Source of the DNA: Locusta migratoria
Lineage: Eukaryota > Arthropoda > Insecta > Orthoptera > Acrididae
Direction of reading: 5' to 3'
Assembly (NCBI GenBank): GCA_026315105.1
Contig: CM048744.1
Location: 344,623,668 to 344,687,667 of the forward strand
Length of the DNA stretch: 64,000 nucleotides
The stretch's first letter is position 1, and each line of letters begins with the position of its first letter. The translations under genes and the position numbers were made by a program. Under the pieces are notes generated by a model, which was not told the DNA's origin, did no database searches, and saw only the letters and a list, made by a program, of their open reading frames with translations. This document shows positions 1-10,194 of the stretch, piece after piece.

Positions 1-1
1 A

Positions 2-248
2 CTCAAACTCATAGTTTTGAAACTAATTCTCGTAAGAACAAAGGCCCCAAACTTGCCCACTCCTCACGCACTAACGAAAGGATCATTGCCCGTCACCGGC
101 ATATACGTCACTTTCTGCAGTCTTTCCGGACGCAACATACATATAATATGCCGATGACGGGCAATGATACTTTCGTTAGTGGATGAGGAGTGGGCAACTT
201 TGGGGCCTTTACTCTTACGGAAATTAGTTTCAAAACTACGAGTTTGAG
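2..248. repeat. Foldback (hairpin) repeat, possible MITE
   Basis: Two arms of about 103 bases (2-104 and 146-248) are inverted complements with only a few mismatches, around a 41 bp centre. The outer ends read CTCAAACTC and GAGTTTGAG. No coding potential. The window begins at the left tip, so a target duplication cannot be checked. A foldback MITE is the simplest reading; the superfamily is unknown. Confidence 0.8.
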
Positions 249-321
249 AACTGTGGGCAGGGTAGAGCTGGGAATTTGTATCTGACGGGATGTGTGCTTA
301 GGTAGACCTTGCAGGTGCGGT

Positions 322-415
322 GATCACTGTCTCCCCAGTGGTGTTGGGGTCAATGTAACTGCCTATAAAGCTAGAGACCCGGGTTCGAATCCCGGATGGG
401 TACATATTTTCAGCT
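322..415 (+). repeat. tRNA-related SINE-like fragment
   Basis: A good B-box-like GGGTTCGAATCCC lies near 381-393 in a short pairing context, preceded by a degenerate A-box-like stretch (CCCAGTGGTG...). The body does not match the common SINE of this window, so it is either another tRNA-derived SINE family or a decayed tRNA pseudogene. Confidence 0.35.
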
Positions 416-907
416 TTGCCCATTCGCAGTTGATGTCATTATATTCTGTGAATATGAGTTGGGGTAGGCCTAAGACACGCAGCAGATATTCCACTGGTCA
501 GTTCTTTCCTGCGTTCTGAACCAGAAGGTGACCCAGCACAGAGGTTGCGAAACAATCTCCAAGGGCTACTGCGGAGGTTGGCTATCTTCTCCTAGGGAAG
601 CAATTAACTTCAAGTGAGCAGACACGCTCTATAAATATGGGTGGAGAAGGGTTAGTGAGGGCAATCAGGCCGAGTTCCCGTTATTTGTCTAGCCATTAGC
701 TCTGCCGCGCGAGACGACGGCTCATGAAGCCGAGTTAGTCGGGTGAAAAGTGCTGTTAGGGCCATGCGACAATTGTTACTGCACTCGCTCGCGACCATCA
801 CGAAAAAGAATAGTACTTCCTTCATCTTCAACAACAGGAAGCTGGAATCGCACGTTTCTTTCATCGCGCAGTTTTACGCGATTTCCTTTGCTATTTATAT
901 GCTAACT
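416..907. other. Unassigned sequence
   Basis: No recognised gene. A TATAAATA-like box lies near 631-637, followed by moderately GC-rich sequence. It could be a promoter of a decayed LTR element, but no LTR boundaries, primer site or coding region were seen. The small frames here resemble nothing I know. Confidence 0.3.
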
Positions 908-1104
908 CAAAATGTTCAAATGTTTGTAGAACTTATGGGACTTAACTACGGGGTCATCAGTCCCTAAGCTTACAAACTACTTATGAACTAGTTAAGACTA
1001 AGGACGGCACAAATATCCATGCCCGAGGGGGAATTCACACCCCCGACCGTAGTGGCCGTGCAGACCGTGACTGGAGCGCCTCAGTCCCCTCGGCCACCGC
1101 GGCC
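908..1104 (-). mobile_element. SINE-A copy 1 (tRNA-derived)
   Basis: On the minus strand a tRNA-like head (class II, long variable arm, B box) is followed by a body containing GACTGATGACCCCGTAGTTA and an end near ACATTTGAACATTTT. Nearly full length. Same family as the copies at 34484, 38111 and 53677. No clear target duplication. Confidence 0.85.
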
Positions 1105-1210
1105 TCTAATGAACTGCAGCTACATTACTTTGGAGCAATTACGGCAAATATCTTGGTACAATGATCTCCTAAACACGACAACTAGAGGATGTCAAACATT
1201 CTGGCGGCTT

Positions 1211-1919
1211 ACATCTACATGGGATACTCTGCAAATCGCATTTAAGTGCCTGGCAGAGGGTTCATCGAACCATCTTTATACTATTCACCTCTCACTCCAT
1301 TCTCGAATAGCGCGCGGGAAGAAAGAACACCTGAATCTCTCCGTTCGAGCTCTGATTTCTCGTATTTTATTCTGATGATCTTTTCTACCTATGTAAGTGG
1401 GAGTCAACAATATATTTTCGCATTAGGAGGAGAATTTGGCGATTGGTGTTTCGTAATAACCCACGCTGTAGCGATAAGCGCCGTTGTTGTAATGATTCCC
1501 ATCCCAGATCCTGTATCATTTTCGTAACGCTGTCTCCCCTGTATCGTGACAATACGAAACGAGCTGCCCTTCTTTGCATTCTTTAGATGTCCTCTGTCAA
1601 ACCCACCTGATAAGGATTCTACACTGGACAGCAATACTCCAAATGAGGACGGACAAGCGTAGTGTATGCAGTTTTGTTTTGTAGTTCTGTTGCATTTTTA
1701 AGGGCTCTGCCAATAAAACGAAATCTCTGGTTCGCCTTTCCCACGACATTATCTGAGTGTTCTTTCCAGTTTAAGTCTGAAGTAATAGTAATTGCTAGGT
1801 ATTTAGTGGACTTTACGGCCTTCACTTTTGATTGATTTGTCTTGTAAACAAAGTTTAACGGATTTCTTTTGGTACTCATGTGGACGACTTCACACTTCTC
1901 ATTATTTAGATCAGAATTC
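1211..1919 (-). pseudogene. LINE-A (jockey/CR1-like) 3' end, broken
   Basis: Read on the minus strand, the sequence gives the C-terminal part of a non-LTR reverse transcriptase ORF: YLAITITSDLNWKEH, then VRPHLEYCCPVWNPYQ, then RRAARFVLSRYRGDSVT. The 3' UTR ends in CCCATGTAGATGTA. The frame is interrupted by shifts near 1580-1640. Upstream catalytic blocks are absent, so it is a 5'-truncated, dead copy. The same family recurs at 14095, 24626 and 39617. Confidence 0.85.
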
Positions 1920-1943
1920 ACTCATTATTCTGACAGAATCGCT

Positions 1944-2350
1944 ATCTGTACATTGAGCAAGTAATGAAGGAAAACAAGGAGAAATTTGGAAAAGGAGGTA
2001 AAGTTCATGGAATGAAATAAAATTTTTTCGGTTTGGCGATGAGATTGTAATTCTGTCAGAGGCGCAAAGGATCTGAAAGAGCAACCGAACGGAATGGTCA
2101 GCGTCTTGAAAGGAGGGTATAACAGTAACGAGGGCAAAACAATAGTGATGTAATGTAGTCTAAGAAAATCAACCGAAGCTTAAGGAATTATAGTAGCTGA
2201 CCATACAATAAAACTAGTAGATGAGTTTTGTTATCTGCTTAGTAAAATAACTAAAGTTGGATTAAGAAGGTATAAACTGCACTGGCTGTGAGAAGTAAAG
2301 CATTTCTGAAGAAGAGAAATTTGTTGGTATTCAGTAACAATTTGAAGTGA
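1944..2350 (+). pseudogene. LINE-B (RTE-like) RT fragment, heavily decayed
   Basis: Plus-strand sequence matches the complete copy at 49.5-51.3 kb from just after the GCSLSP block (YIEQ..KE.KEKFGKG) through the FADD region, here destroyed, to KAFLKKRNLL near 2295-2325. Several stops and shifts. It directly abuts the oppositely oriented LINE-A fragment near 1920-1944, so one truncated the other or both inserted side by side. Confidence 0.7.
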
Positions 2351-2450
2351 AATCACTCCGATCTATACTACTGTGGCAGTAGTACAGGCTGCAAGGCGTA
2401 TGTCTACCCGAAAAATTGCTATTTGCTCTCCCTAGATAGGCTATGAAAAA

Positions 2451-3375
2451 TTATATACAAACGTACCTTTAGGTGAAACTATTGAAATTGTACGAAAATC
2501 AACCTTGTTGGAAGAAGTTAATGAGATAATTGGTCTCTTGAAAATAACAATTTCTCACAATTACTTTTCTTTTGGACATTCCACTTACAAACAAGAAAAT
2601 GGCCGCGCAGGTATTTGTCTCTCTGGCTTGTTGGCCGATGCATTCGTTAAACACATTGAATATGAGTATTTCAAACAGAAATCCCCTATGTACGAAAACA
2701 TTTTCCTGCACAAAAGATATGTGGACAATATTTTGACTCTTGTTAAGGACTTCCCGCGAAGAGGTGGCTCTGTTGACTATAGAGTTGGAGCACCCATGAA
2801 ATTATGGACGAAGACGTTGTTTTAAACTGTCTTGACCTCTCCTTATGGCTGATAGTACAATTTCCTTTGACATTTTCAGAAAACGCCTACTAGTGTTTCA
2901 ATCACCCAAAGAAATAACTTCAGTTATTTTCGGGCTGCTAGAATATGAACGTGTAAGCTGCCTCTTTCCGATAGCACTATTTGCAATGAATTGAATAGTT
3001 TGCGGTTCATAGCCTATAAAATGATTAAAGTTCTTTACTGTTAACACAGATAATTAACGGAAAAATGCTGTAGTTCTTACAATTAATCCGTTAGTTACAC
3101 CCGCCGAAGATGCATGTAGTCAGGTTGTCATCCTGTTTCTTGGATAGTTTTCATATAACTGGGCAAAACTATTTAGGAACACTTATGTTCAACTAGTCTT
3201 TTCAAAAGGCTCCTCCATACAATATTCCCTCCCTCATATCGAGCAACCCAGCAGGAACTTGTTTTCCAAATCAGAAGACTACAGAAGTAAGTGTACTGAA
3301 TGTACTGCCGAATATATCGATCAAACAGGAAGCTCCTTCATATATTGCAAATTTTTTCGAAGCATCGAATTGTGG
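2451..3375 (+). pseudogene. Penelope-like retroelement, RT and GIY-YIG remnant
   Basis: The translation starts LYTNVPLGETIEIV and continues with NYFSFGHSTYKQ, SGLLADAFVKHIE and YVDNIL. These are the Penelope-type reverse transcriptase blocks; the catalytic YVDD is changed to YVDN. After a shift near 2845 the DIFRK block follows, and at about 3290-3370 CTECTAEYIDQTGSSF matches the GIY-YIG endonuclease core, with YIGQTG altered to YIDQTG. The remnant therefore retains both diagnostic domains in order but has stops, shifts and lost catalytic residues. About 500 bp downstream on the same strand is a hammerhead-like hairpin (3878-3908), as expected for this element class. Confidence 0.75.
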
Positions 3376-3877
3376 TTTTCAGTAACGACTGCCACCCATA
3401 TCAAATAATGTTTAATTCACTTTGTAAACTCTAGCTGTTAGTCGCACATACGCAAGCCACATATGAGCCTTTCGCGCACCTACGCGAACGTGTAGCTGTT
3501 CAGATGCTGGCGTGATAGTGTGTGCTTACAGTGTTATAAACAGACCGCATTTATGGCCAAGGAGCGTCTCCTACGTACATAAGTAAACACTGCGTTGGTA
3601 ACAATTTCCGTTCGATTTTATCCGTGACTTCGCTGCCCACAACCAATCTCAAGCAATAGCTGACGCATTTATTTAAGGATGTATTTCATTTGAATTTTTA
3701 AAAAAGTCTGACAACTTGCAACCGGAGTAGCAAGTATTTTGTTCGTAAAGCTGAAACCCCCACACCTCTACCTTAAACGCTAATGTGGTCATGTGACCGG
3801 TAGTTTAACCATCATAGACTTTCCCTTTAACAAATATATCTGTTATTTAAACAAACTTGTAATTTCCCCAGAATGTT
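3376..3877. other. Unassigned; probably Penelope element 3' region
   Basis: No coding sequence recognised. The position between the GIY-YIG remnant and the hammerhead-like hairpin suggests it is the decayed 3' or pseudo-LTR part of the Penelope-like element. Confidence 0.3.
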
Positions 3878-3908
3878 TGATGATGCCTAGAACAGGCGAA
3901 ACATGTCA
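3878..3908 (+). ncRNA. Hammerhead-core-like stem-loop
   Basis: TGATGATGCCTAGAACAGGC followed by GAAAC. A short stem (GCCT/AGGC) sits between a TGATGA box and a GAAA box, the arrangement of the hammerhead ribozyme core. One extra T lies between box 1 and the stem compared with the canonical core, so cleavage activity is doubtful. It lies downstream of Penelope-like coding remnants on the same strand. Confidence 0.4.
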
Positions 3909-4105
3909 CAGGTGAAAAAAGAGAAATATTTCTGAAACTAAGACTGTTTTGTTGGCAAAATATTAATTTAAATGTTAGGAAATCCTTTCTGAAAGTATTG
4001 CACGAAAGTGAAACGCGAACGATAAGCAGTTCATACAAAAAGAAGAGAACTTTTAAATTGCAGTGCTATAAACGAATGTAGCAGATTAGGCGGTTAGATG
4101 GAGTA

Positions 4106-4355
4106 GAACGGAAGGAAACCTACGGTTTAACGTCCCGTCGACAGCGTGATCATTAGAGATGGAATTTCACTCGGAATTGTAAGGATGAGGAATGAAATAA
4201 GCCGTGCCCTTTGAAAGGAACTATCCCGGCTTTGCGTGGAGGTATTTAGGGAAATCACGGAAAACCTAAATCTGGATGGCCGGAGGTGGATTTGAACCAC
4301 CGTCCTACGGAATGCGAGTCCAGTGTGTTACCACAGCGCTACCCCGCTCGGTCGG
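4106..4355 (-). mobile_element. SINE-B (tRNA-derived) with 11 bp target duplication
   Basis: On the minus strand a tRNA-like head (GCGCTGTGGTAACACACTGG, then a degenerate B box near GGTTCAAATCC) is followed by a body with TTTAGGTTTTCCGTGATTTC and an end near GACGTTAAACCGTAGG. TAGATGGAGTA is found at both 4095-4105 and 4356-4366, an 11 bp direct repeat consistent with LINE-mediated insertion. A diverged second copy is at 42800. Confidence 0.85.
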
Positions 4356-4380
4356 TAGATGGAGTAACTAATGAGAAGGT

Positions 4381-4402
4381 TTTCTCTCTCTCTCTCTATC
4401 TC

Positions 4403-4446
<44 letters not shown>
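4381..4446. repeat. (TC)n microsatellite
   Basis: About 65 bp of TC repeats with a few interruptions directly downstream of SINE-B. It generates spurious arginine/glutamate- or serine/leucine-rich frames on both strands. Confidence 0.9.
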
Positions 4447-4447
<1 letters not shown>

Positions 4448-5129
4448 TTCCTTGTAATTTCTACCACACTTATCTTCCCCTGGCACCATGAGTCCAACTG
4501 CTGATTCAAACAGAACCCCTTTAAAGTACACGCGCTTTTTTTCATATTCTTTTCCATTTTATCTCTTTCTCTACTTGACAATTTCTAAAACGACAGAAGA
4601 TAATTTCATCTTTATATTTACAAATATTCTTTGTTTTCTTATTTTGTGTACTAGAGTGCCGTCATACTCAAGTGTCCCAAAGATCTGAACTGCGTCCGAC
4701 CGAAGTTCCATGCAGACCACAATGGAAGTTTTTTGCAGATCCGCAAATATCTTTTCAGTAAAAACGTCTGACTTTACAAAATGGTTACCACATGCGGCGA
4801 CTAGAAACCAATAACCCATATGCCAATGAATTCATATGCAAAGTAATACCACGATAAAACAAATATCCTGAAACACTTTATTAAGGATGACAAAGTCCTG
4901 ATCAGTTGTAAACGCAAATTTGTTATAGTAAGTGACATTTCAAAAACTAATGTTATCCGAAAAGAAAGTACAGTTTTGGATTAAAAAAGTATAGTGTACA
5001 TATTTGTTAAAATTTTATTGTCACAAGAAAGAGCCTAACTTAAACAACTTTTGCATTTTTATTGAAGCACTTGTCGTAGCGGTCATCAACTTATCTAGTC
5101 CAACCCCATAGACATCTATATTCTAGCTT
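4447..5129. other. Unassigned AT-rich sequence
   Basis: No gene, tRNA head, terminal repeat or conserved domain recognised. The small open frames (up to 82 residues) have no motif that I know. Confidence 0.3.
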
Positions 5130-5420
5130 GTCAAAAGTATTTTGCCGATTCCTACGAATATCTTATATACACCGCGAAGATGTCTATTCTGACTGTCAAA
5201 AGTACTTCACTATTTTTTACGAATATGTCCATGATTTTAAAGGATATAGTTAGGCGGGAACCTAAGAGTGCAGCTTAAATTCTTGCGAGTGAAAAATCAA
5301 CGATGGCATTGCGACGCTTGCGTGTTCGATATGTATCGATAGTAAGCCGCGACTGCGGTATGCAACGCTTCTACCAAATTAGCACCACCCGAAATCCGGA
5401 TTAACAACGCTGACCCTGTC
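5130..5420 (+). repeat. Dispersed repeat D (shared with 59.2 kb and the Merlin flank)
   Basis: TTACGAATATGT, then AGTTAGGCGGGAACCTAAGAG, is a diverged match to 59215-59370. The stretch TTCGATATGTATCGA ... AGCCGCGACT ... TTCTACCAAATTA (5325-5382) resembles the sequence upstream of the Merlin transposase at 56453-56540. It may be a non-autonomous relative of that Merlin element. No termini could be fixed. Confidence 0.4.
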
Positions 5421-5535
5421 AGATAAACACGAGGGAAAAGTAAAAAGATTTGCATATTAAAGGGATGTAATTTGTTTTGATGTGCTACTACACTATAAGT
5501 AACCAGTTGCATACAATTTGTTTATATCAGTGAAA

Positions 5536-5680
5536 GCCGCGGCGGAGTGGCCGAGCGCATTGAGGTGTGTGCTCCGGTGCGCGATGCCCTTCCCCGTCGG
5601 GGGCTCGAATCCCCTCTCGGGCATGGATGTTTGTGCTGTCTTTAGTATAAGCTGCTTCATAAGTAGTTTGTAAGCTTCAC
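5536..5680 (+). mobile_element. SINE-A copy 2, 3'-shortened
   Basis: Class II tRNA-like head (GGAGTGGCCGAGCG, then GGGGCTCGAATCCCC as B box) followed by the SINE-A body as far as AGTAGTTTGTAAGCTT. The distal part of the body is missing. The resemblance of the head to tRNA-Ser/Leu is typical of this SINE and is not evidence of a functional tRNA gene. Confidence 0.8.
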
Positions 5681-5916
5681 AAAAATTTGAATATTTTAGC
5701 AGTGATATGTATGTCTTACGGACTTGAAGTATGGCTGCGTAGACTTGTAGAAACCTATTTTCAATTAAAATAATCGCACTGACGTGTTTTACGGCCCACT
5801 TTATATTTGTAGTTTTATAAGTTTTTGCAAACATTTTGGACCAAAATAATAATCTAAATAATAACAAATTAATTAATAAGAGAGTCTGAAACCCTTTCAG
5901 GAAAAAAATTAAGTAT

Positions 5917-5990
5917 TGGCGGGTTCCGAACCACATACCTTACGCTTTGCCCACTACGCTACGGCTATCAATCAAACGTTGCGCCCTTTA
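5917..5990 (-). repeat. tRNA-related SINE head, third type
   Basis: Minus strand reads GATAGCCGTAGCGTAGTGGG as an A-box region and TGGTTCGGAACCC as a degenerate B box. No body shared with SINE-A or SINE-B was seen. Confidence 0.35.
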
Positions 5991-6239
5991 ATCTCATACT
6001 ATTGATAGCCATTGTTAATTGATGCTAATATGGTATTCGTAGACATTAGAGTATCATTTATCGTACGAATAACGATGTGCTTTTGTTAATTCTTCAGTGC
6101 ACCATTTTTTTGAAATGACAAAGTGTAAGTTATAATAAGAAAATCATCAATTACGCAACACAAGATGGCGTGTGCCAGAGTTCTGGGCGAGGAATGTCAC
6201 GTAACATCTCCGAACGCTTGGTTTTCATTAATTCAATGG

Positions 6240-6294
6240 AGGGTGTCAAATCTACGTTATTTTTGCAAATATCTCTCAAACGATACGAGATATG

Positions 6295-6325
<31 letters not shown>

Positions 6326-7060
6326 AAAAAAAAAGAACATAAGGGAACAAAGTTGTAGAGAATTTTCTCCTCTACAAAATCTGTTGTTCAATTATCGCGT
6401 CAGATGAACGGTTTATTTGTGATGAAATTACATTACAAACGGCTTTTTTGTATAACTGACGTATTTCTTGTCCGAAATATTTGAAAAAGGGAGGTTCTGG
6501 TCTGTCAGTATAATTTGGTGCCGATCGGTTGAACGGTTCGACCTAAAAAGTGGTAACACGTTATGGACAGACATCGTCAGTCGCCGTTATTTTTGCAAAT
6601 ATCTCTGCAACGATGCAAGATATGAAAAATAATAATAATAAAGCGAAGTTGTAGAGACTTTTCCCCTCTACCAATTAGGTTATTCAATTTTCGTGTCAGA
6701 TGAACGATTCGTTTGCAATTACAATTATATTACAAACGGCTTTTTTTTTGTATTACTACCGTATTTTTTGTCCGAAAAATTTGAAAAGGGAGGTTCTGGT
6801 CTCTGGTGGCCTACAATTATGTCTGTAAAATTTGGTGCTGATCGGTTGAACGGTTCGTCTTAAAAACAGGAAACACGTTACGGACAGACAGACAGACATC
6901 CCAAAATCGCCGTTATTTTTCCAAATATCTCTGAAACGCTACGAGATATGAAAAAAAAAAAAAAAAACATAAGAGAGCAAAGCTGTAGAAAATCTCCTCC
7001 TCTACAAATTCGGTTATTCAATTTTCGTGTCAGATGACTGGTTAAGCCGTTATTTTCATT
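6240..7060. repeat. Tandem repeat, ~327 bp unit, about 2.5 copies
   Basis: The phrase CGTTATTTTTGCAAATATCT recurs at about 6256, 6584 and 6909 (third copy with one mismatch). Each is followed by an A-rich run, CCTCTACAA, a TCAGATGAACG-like phrase, GAGGTTCTGGTCT and TCGGTTGAACGGTTCG. The units are diverged, so the array is old. ACAGACAGACAGACATCC near 6885 resembles the tail style of the tandem repeat at 32.8-33.5 kb. Confidence 0.8.
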
Positions 7061-7093
7061 TAAATTTCGAGCTGTAAAAAGACGATCAGAAAG

Positions 7094-7123
7094 GCCCACT
7101 TTTAAGGTTACTAAAGTGGGCCA
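7094..7123. repeat. Short hairpin
   Basis: GGCCCACTTT and AAAGTGGGCC are exact inverted complements separated by 10 bases. It could be a relic of a transposon end. No run of T follows, so it is not a bacterial-type terminator and has no assigned function. Confidence 0.6.
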
Positions 7124-7224
7124 AAAAAGGTTAATAAGTGACCTCGACTATTTCTGTTACACGTTCTGAAGCAGAAAAGTTGCGCACAAGTAAGTATAAA
7201 TGAAAGAGTAGCAAGACCTAATTG

Positions 7225-7225
<1 letters not shown>

Positions 7226-7273
<48 letters not shown>
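7226..7273. repeat. Poly(A) tract
   Basis: About 48 consecutive A. Possibly the tail of a decayed retroposon, but no body was recognised upstream. Confidence 0.9.
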
Positions 7274-7275
<2 letters not shown>

Positions 7276-7790
7276 GTTTAAGCTGGCAATGGCTCTGGTT
7301 CTTAGAAGGTCATAACGAGGAGGAAAAGTAATACTCATGATGCTGGAAAACACGACTTTTTTACGTTCTCTAGCTATTTGTCAGAAACGTCGGTAATCAG
7401 TAAATGCCAGTGAGGACTGTGCACATCAGCAGATGGCTATCAATTATGAAGAGTGTTTGCAGGCAGTCGTGTGTCACGAAGCGCCTGCCATGCCGCTGTG
7501 GCAGTAATTACGGCCGTGAAGAGTCTAACGTTGCGACGCAGCATGCCAGAAGGAAACAAATTGTGTGGCTCGCAGTATCCCCTTTACGGTGACCGGCAAA
7601 CATATACTGCACAAGTTTGCGTTCAGCACACCATAATCCGACCACCGGCGCCCAAAGATAACATGAAGCCAAGTCCTAAACAAAGGAAAATGTTCGTGAA
7701 TTGTCACTGCATTGAGAAAAAGCGACTGGACATAAAAGTTCTTTCCAAATTCCGAAATCAAACTCATGTGGACGCCTATTCTACGAGGGT
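7274..7790. other. Unassigned sequence
   Basis: No gene recognised. A 139-residue plus-strand frame (7453-7872) runs into the SINE at its 3' end and shows no domain, so I do not call it a gene. Confidence 0.3.
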
Positions 7791-7994
7791 AAAAAAAAAG
7801 TTCAAATGTTTGTACAGCTTATGGGACTTAACTACGGGGTCATATGTCCATAAACTTACAAACTACTTATGAACTAGCTTATACTAAAGACGGCACAAAC
7901 ATCCATGCTCGAGGGAGGATTCGAACCTCCGACGCGGGAGGCCGCGCAATCCGTAACGTGGCGCTCCAGACCGCTCGGTTGCTCCCGTGCGGCG
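7791..7994 (-). mobile_element. SINE-A copy 3
   Basis: Full-length minus-strand copy. The head has GAGGTTCGAATCCTCC as B box and the GCGCGGCCTCCCGCGTCGG anticodon/variable region that marks a subfamily shared with the copies at 9073 and 20256. The end is AAATGTTCAAATGTTTGTAC on the plus strand. Confidence 0.9.
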
Positions 7995-8349
7995 TAATTG
8001 TTCTCCTTTGTAATGGAAATTAAGATGCACTTCTGCCAGCGTTTCTGCCAGTCTCAAATACATGCTGGAAACCATTTCTTGAGAGGCCCTTAACCCGTAA
8101 TTGGTACACCTGTGTCCCAGGGACCCAAACGAATTTATTTTTTATTTTTGTTCCAGAGCTGTGATATGTGTTGTAGCACTGACTTGCCTCTCCCAGTACT
8201 CTCCTAGCAATCATTTGGCTACCAGCTCACAACATTGTTGCAGACGTGTCTTTACTAGTTTTGTTTCTATAAACGTGAATGGATCCTAAGGCCCCAGGTG
8301 TACCTTTACTGAATGGTTTCTTCGTGGCGTTGTTTTCAATATCTTCCAT

Positions 8350-8800
8350 TATGGTCCAATGCTTCAGAGAAATGAACGAGGAAGATACTATGACTCTATC
8401 GATCAAATGGCCTATGGAAGTCATCTCCACTAGGCTTGTCATAGCAGGTGTAAACTCTTTTATACATGGAAAGGAGACCCTGATGGTGTGATATGCAGAG
8501 AATTCCTGATTGAACTAGGGACACAACTTTGACGTGATTGGATGAAAAGATGGGATTCGCCGTTTTCTAGAAAAGTTACAGATATTCCATTTGTGTTGTT
8601 CTATGCATGACTCCCTCCAGGCATTAGGTACATTCGAAGCTGACAGTGAAGCTTGTGCCACTAAATCAAAAGGGAAAAATGCTCATTGTGCTCATCTAAG
8701 AAAGATAAAGCATTAGAAGAGTGTGCTGGTGAGGAACACCATTGCGTTTGGAATGTTCCACTGTTTTATGTCCAAACTGATTTTGTAATTTGGGTGAATA
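8350..8800 (+). pseudogene. piggyBac transposase C-terminal remnant
   Basis: Three frames together give YYDSIDQMAY (the GVD..DQM region of the piggyBac catalytic core), then LVIAGVNSFI, then EFLIELGTQL, then a cysteine-bearing tail (CAHC near 8690). The order matches the C-terminal half of piggyBac transposases. The N-terminal part and the catalytic Asp cluster are missing or unrecognisable. Non-functional; it lies inside the TTAA-bounded element, which supports the assignment. Confidence 0.6.
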
Positions 8801-9072
8801 AACAACTGAAATAGACTGGCAAAGACACTGAATAATTAAAAACTGAAATTATGTAGTAGTTCGTGCTATTGTGTACTTTTTTCATAAATCACGTAGTCAT
8901 TCGGCTGAAAATGTCATACCAAAATTTTTACATAAGTTGTGCCTGAAGAAATTTTTTTATTGCTTTTGAACTTTTCTTTTGGTTTACAGTTGTGAAGCAT
9001 AGTCTATTCCGTGTTTAAATGCGAAGATTAAGTTGTGTAGCTTACTATTTGTAACTGATGTGTAGGACTTTC

Positions 9073-9274
9073 AAAAATGTTCAAATGTTTGTAAAGCTCA
9101 TGGGACTTAACTGCGGCGTTATCAGTCCCTAAATTTACAAACTTCTTATGAACTAAATTTTACTGAAAACGACACAAAAATCCATGCAAGAGGGAGGATT
9201 CGAAACTCCGACGCGGGAGGCCGCGCGATCCGCAACGTGGCGCTCCAGACCGCTCGGCTACTCCCGCGCGGCGC
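9073..9274 (-). mobile_element. SINE-A copy 4, inside piggyBac 1
   Basis: Full-length minus-strand copy of the same subfamily as copy 3. GGACTTTC at 9065-9072 is repeated at 9275-9282, an 8 bp or slightly longer target duplication. Because it lies inside the piggyBac element, the SINE arrived later. Confidence 0.9.
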
Positions 9275-9501
9275 GGACTTTCGGAAAGTATCTGTTGCAC
9301 ATTTCATATTTTATTTACTACATTGCATTTTTTCTAACGTCTTTAAGATGTGATGATAAACGAGGAATGTGGCGTTAAAACAGTAGTAACATTTAAATTT
9401 CACCTTTTTTTAACCAGAACATACTCAAACCTTATGTGGGTTCCGAGGACTCAGGTGTACCTTATACGTTACAATTTTTAGGTGTACCAGTTACGGGTTA
9501 A

Positions 9502-10058
9502 AAGTCGCATCCGCAGCCTTCACCACTGCTTCTGATGACGGATAATGCCTCTCACGAAGGCTGTAGTATTACATTAAAAATTTTCATTCGATAAATAATT
9601 TATTTACTATGCTTATCGCTGACCACCGCTTTCTCTGACAGCTAATTACGTTCTTCATATATTTTCGATGTTCATCTATCTTTTACGAGCTGCCCAGAAC
9701 GCAGTTGTGCACTTCGTCTTTTATGTTTTACCCTTCGCTAAGATTAGACGTATGTCAGGGACTTCCTTACTACCAAATGTAAGTGTGTGAGTTCGTTTTT
9801 CTCTTTAAATATGATGAAAATATAGTTGGTACAATTAAAACCTTTTACTTATTTAAAATGACACACCTTTTAATGATTCATGAAGGGTTTCTATTTTTCC
9901 AGCAATAATCTTGATTATGTAACATGATGCTTGGAGCCATTATTGGACTTGTATCTATAATTTACTAGAAACTTCTAGATGCCATTATATGTAACTTTTA
10001 TGAACGCGACTTGATAGTAATGCCTGCAAGGAAATCTTCGCAAATTAAACGAAATCCG
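9502..10058. other. Unassigned AT-rich sequence
   Basis: No gene, terminal repeat or tRNA-like head recognised. Confidence 0.3.
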
Positions 10059-10081
10059 ATCGATTTAAACAGTCTTTCGTC

Positions 10082-10157
<76 letters not shown>

Positions 10158-10180
10158 GACGAAAGACTGTTTAAATCGAT
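10059..10180. repeat. Perfect palindrome with (TA)n core
   Basis: ATCGATTTAAACAGTCTTTC at 10059 and its exact complement ending at 10180 flank about 65 bp of pure TA repeat. The arms are about 29 bases. Such a structure can extrude a cruciform, and the perfect arms suggest either recent origin or gene conversion. A further TA run lies at 10181-10194. Confidence 0.9.
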
Positions 10181-10194
10181 ATATATATATATAT

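Larger units (their letters stand above)
8094..9497 (+). mobile_element. piggyBac-like transposon 1 with both ends and TTAA flanks
   Basis: The left end starts CCCGTAATTGGTACACCT directly after TTAA (8090-8093). The right end is AGGTGTACCAGTTACGGG directly before TTAA (9498-9501). The two ends are inverted complements with one mismatch. TTAA target duplication with CCC-beginning inverted repeats is the piggyBac hallmark. The interior (1404 bp) holds a decayed transposase C-terminal region and a later SINE-A insertion near the right end. Confidence 0.85.

Noticed and set aside
631..660. Promoter of a gene at TATAAATATGG
   Set aside because: No coding region follows; a lone TATA-like box in AT-rich DNA is not informative.
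3490..3640. Merlin or other element end at GTTGGTAACAATTTCCG
   Set aside because: Only a short similarity to the 55.2 kb phrase and no partner end.
5536..5625. Possible functional tRNA-Ser/Leu gene
   Set aside because: The class II-like head is continuous with the SINE-A body and recurs in many copies; acceptor pairing is poor. Same reasoning for all other tRNA-like heads here.
5493..5936. 147-residue minus-strand frame
   Set aside because: Its C-terminal part is the complement of a SINE-A copy (GFEPPTGKG is a translated B-box region), so it is a shadow of repeats.
6165..6407. Lysine-rich 80-residue frame, and similar poly-Lys/poly-Phe frames at 7111, 19888, 29936, 46363 and 46488
   Set aside because: They arise from A/T homopolymers and repeats, without domain or codon signal.
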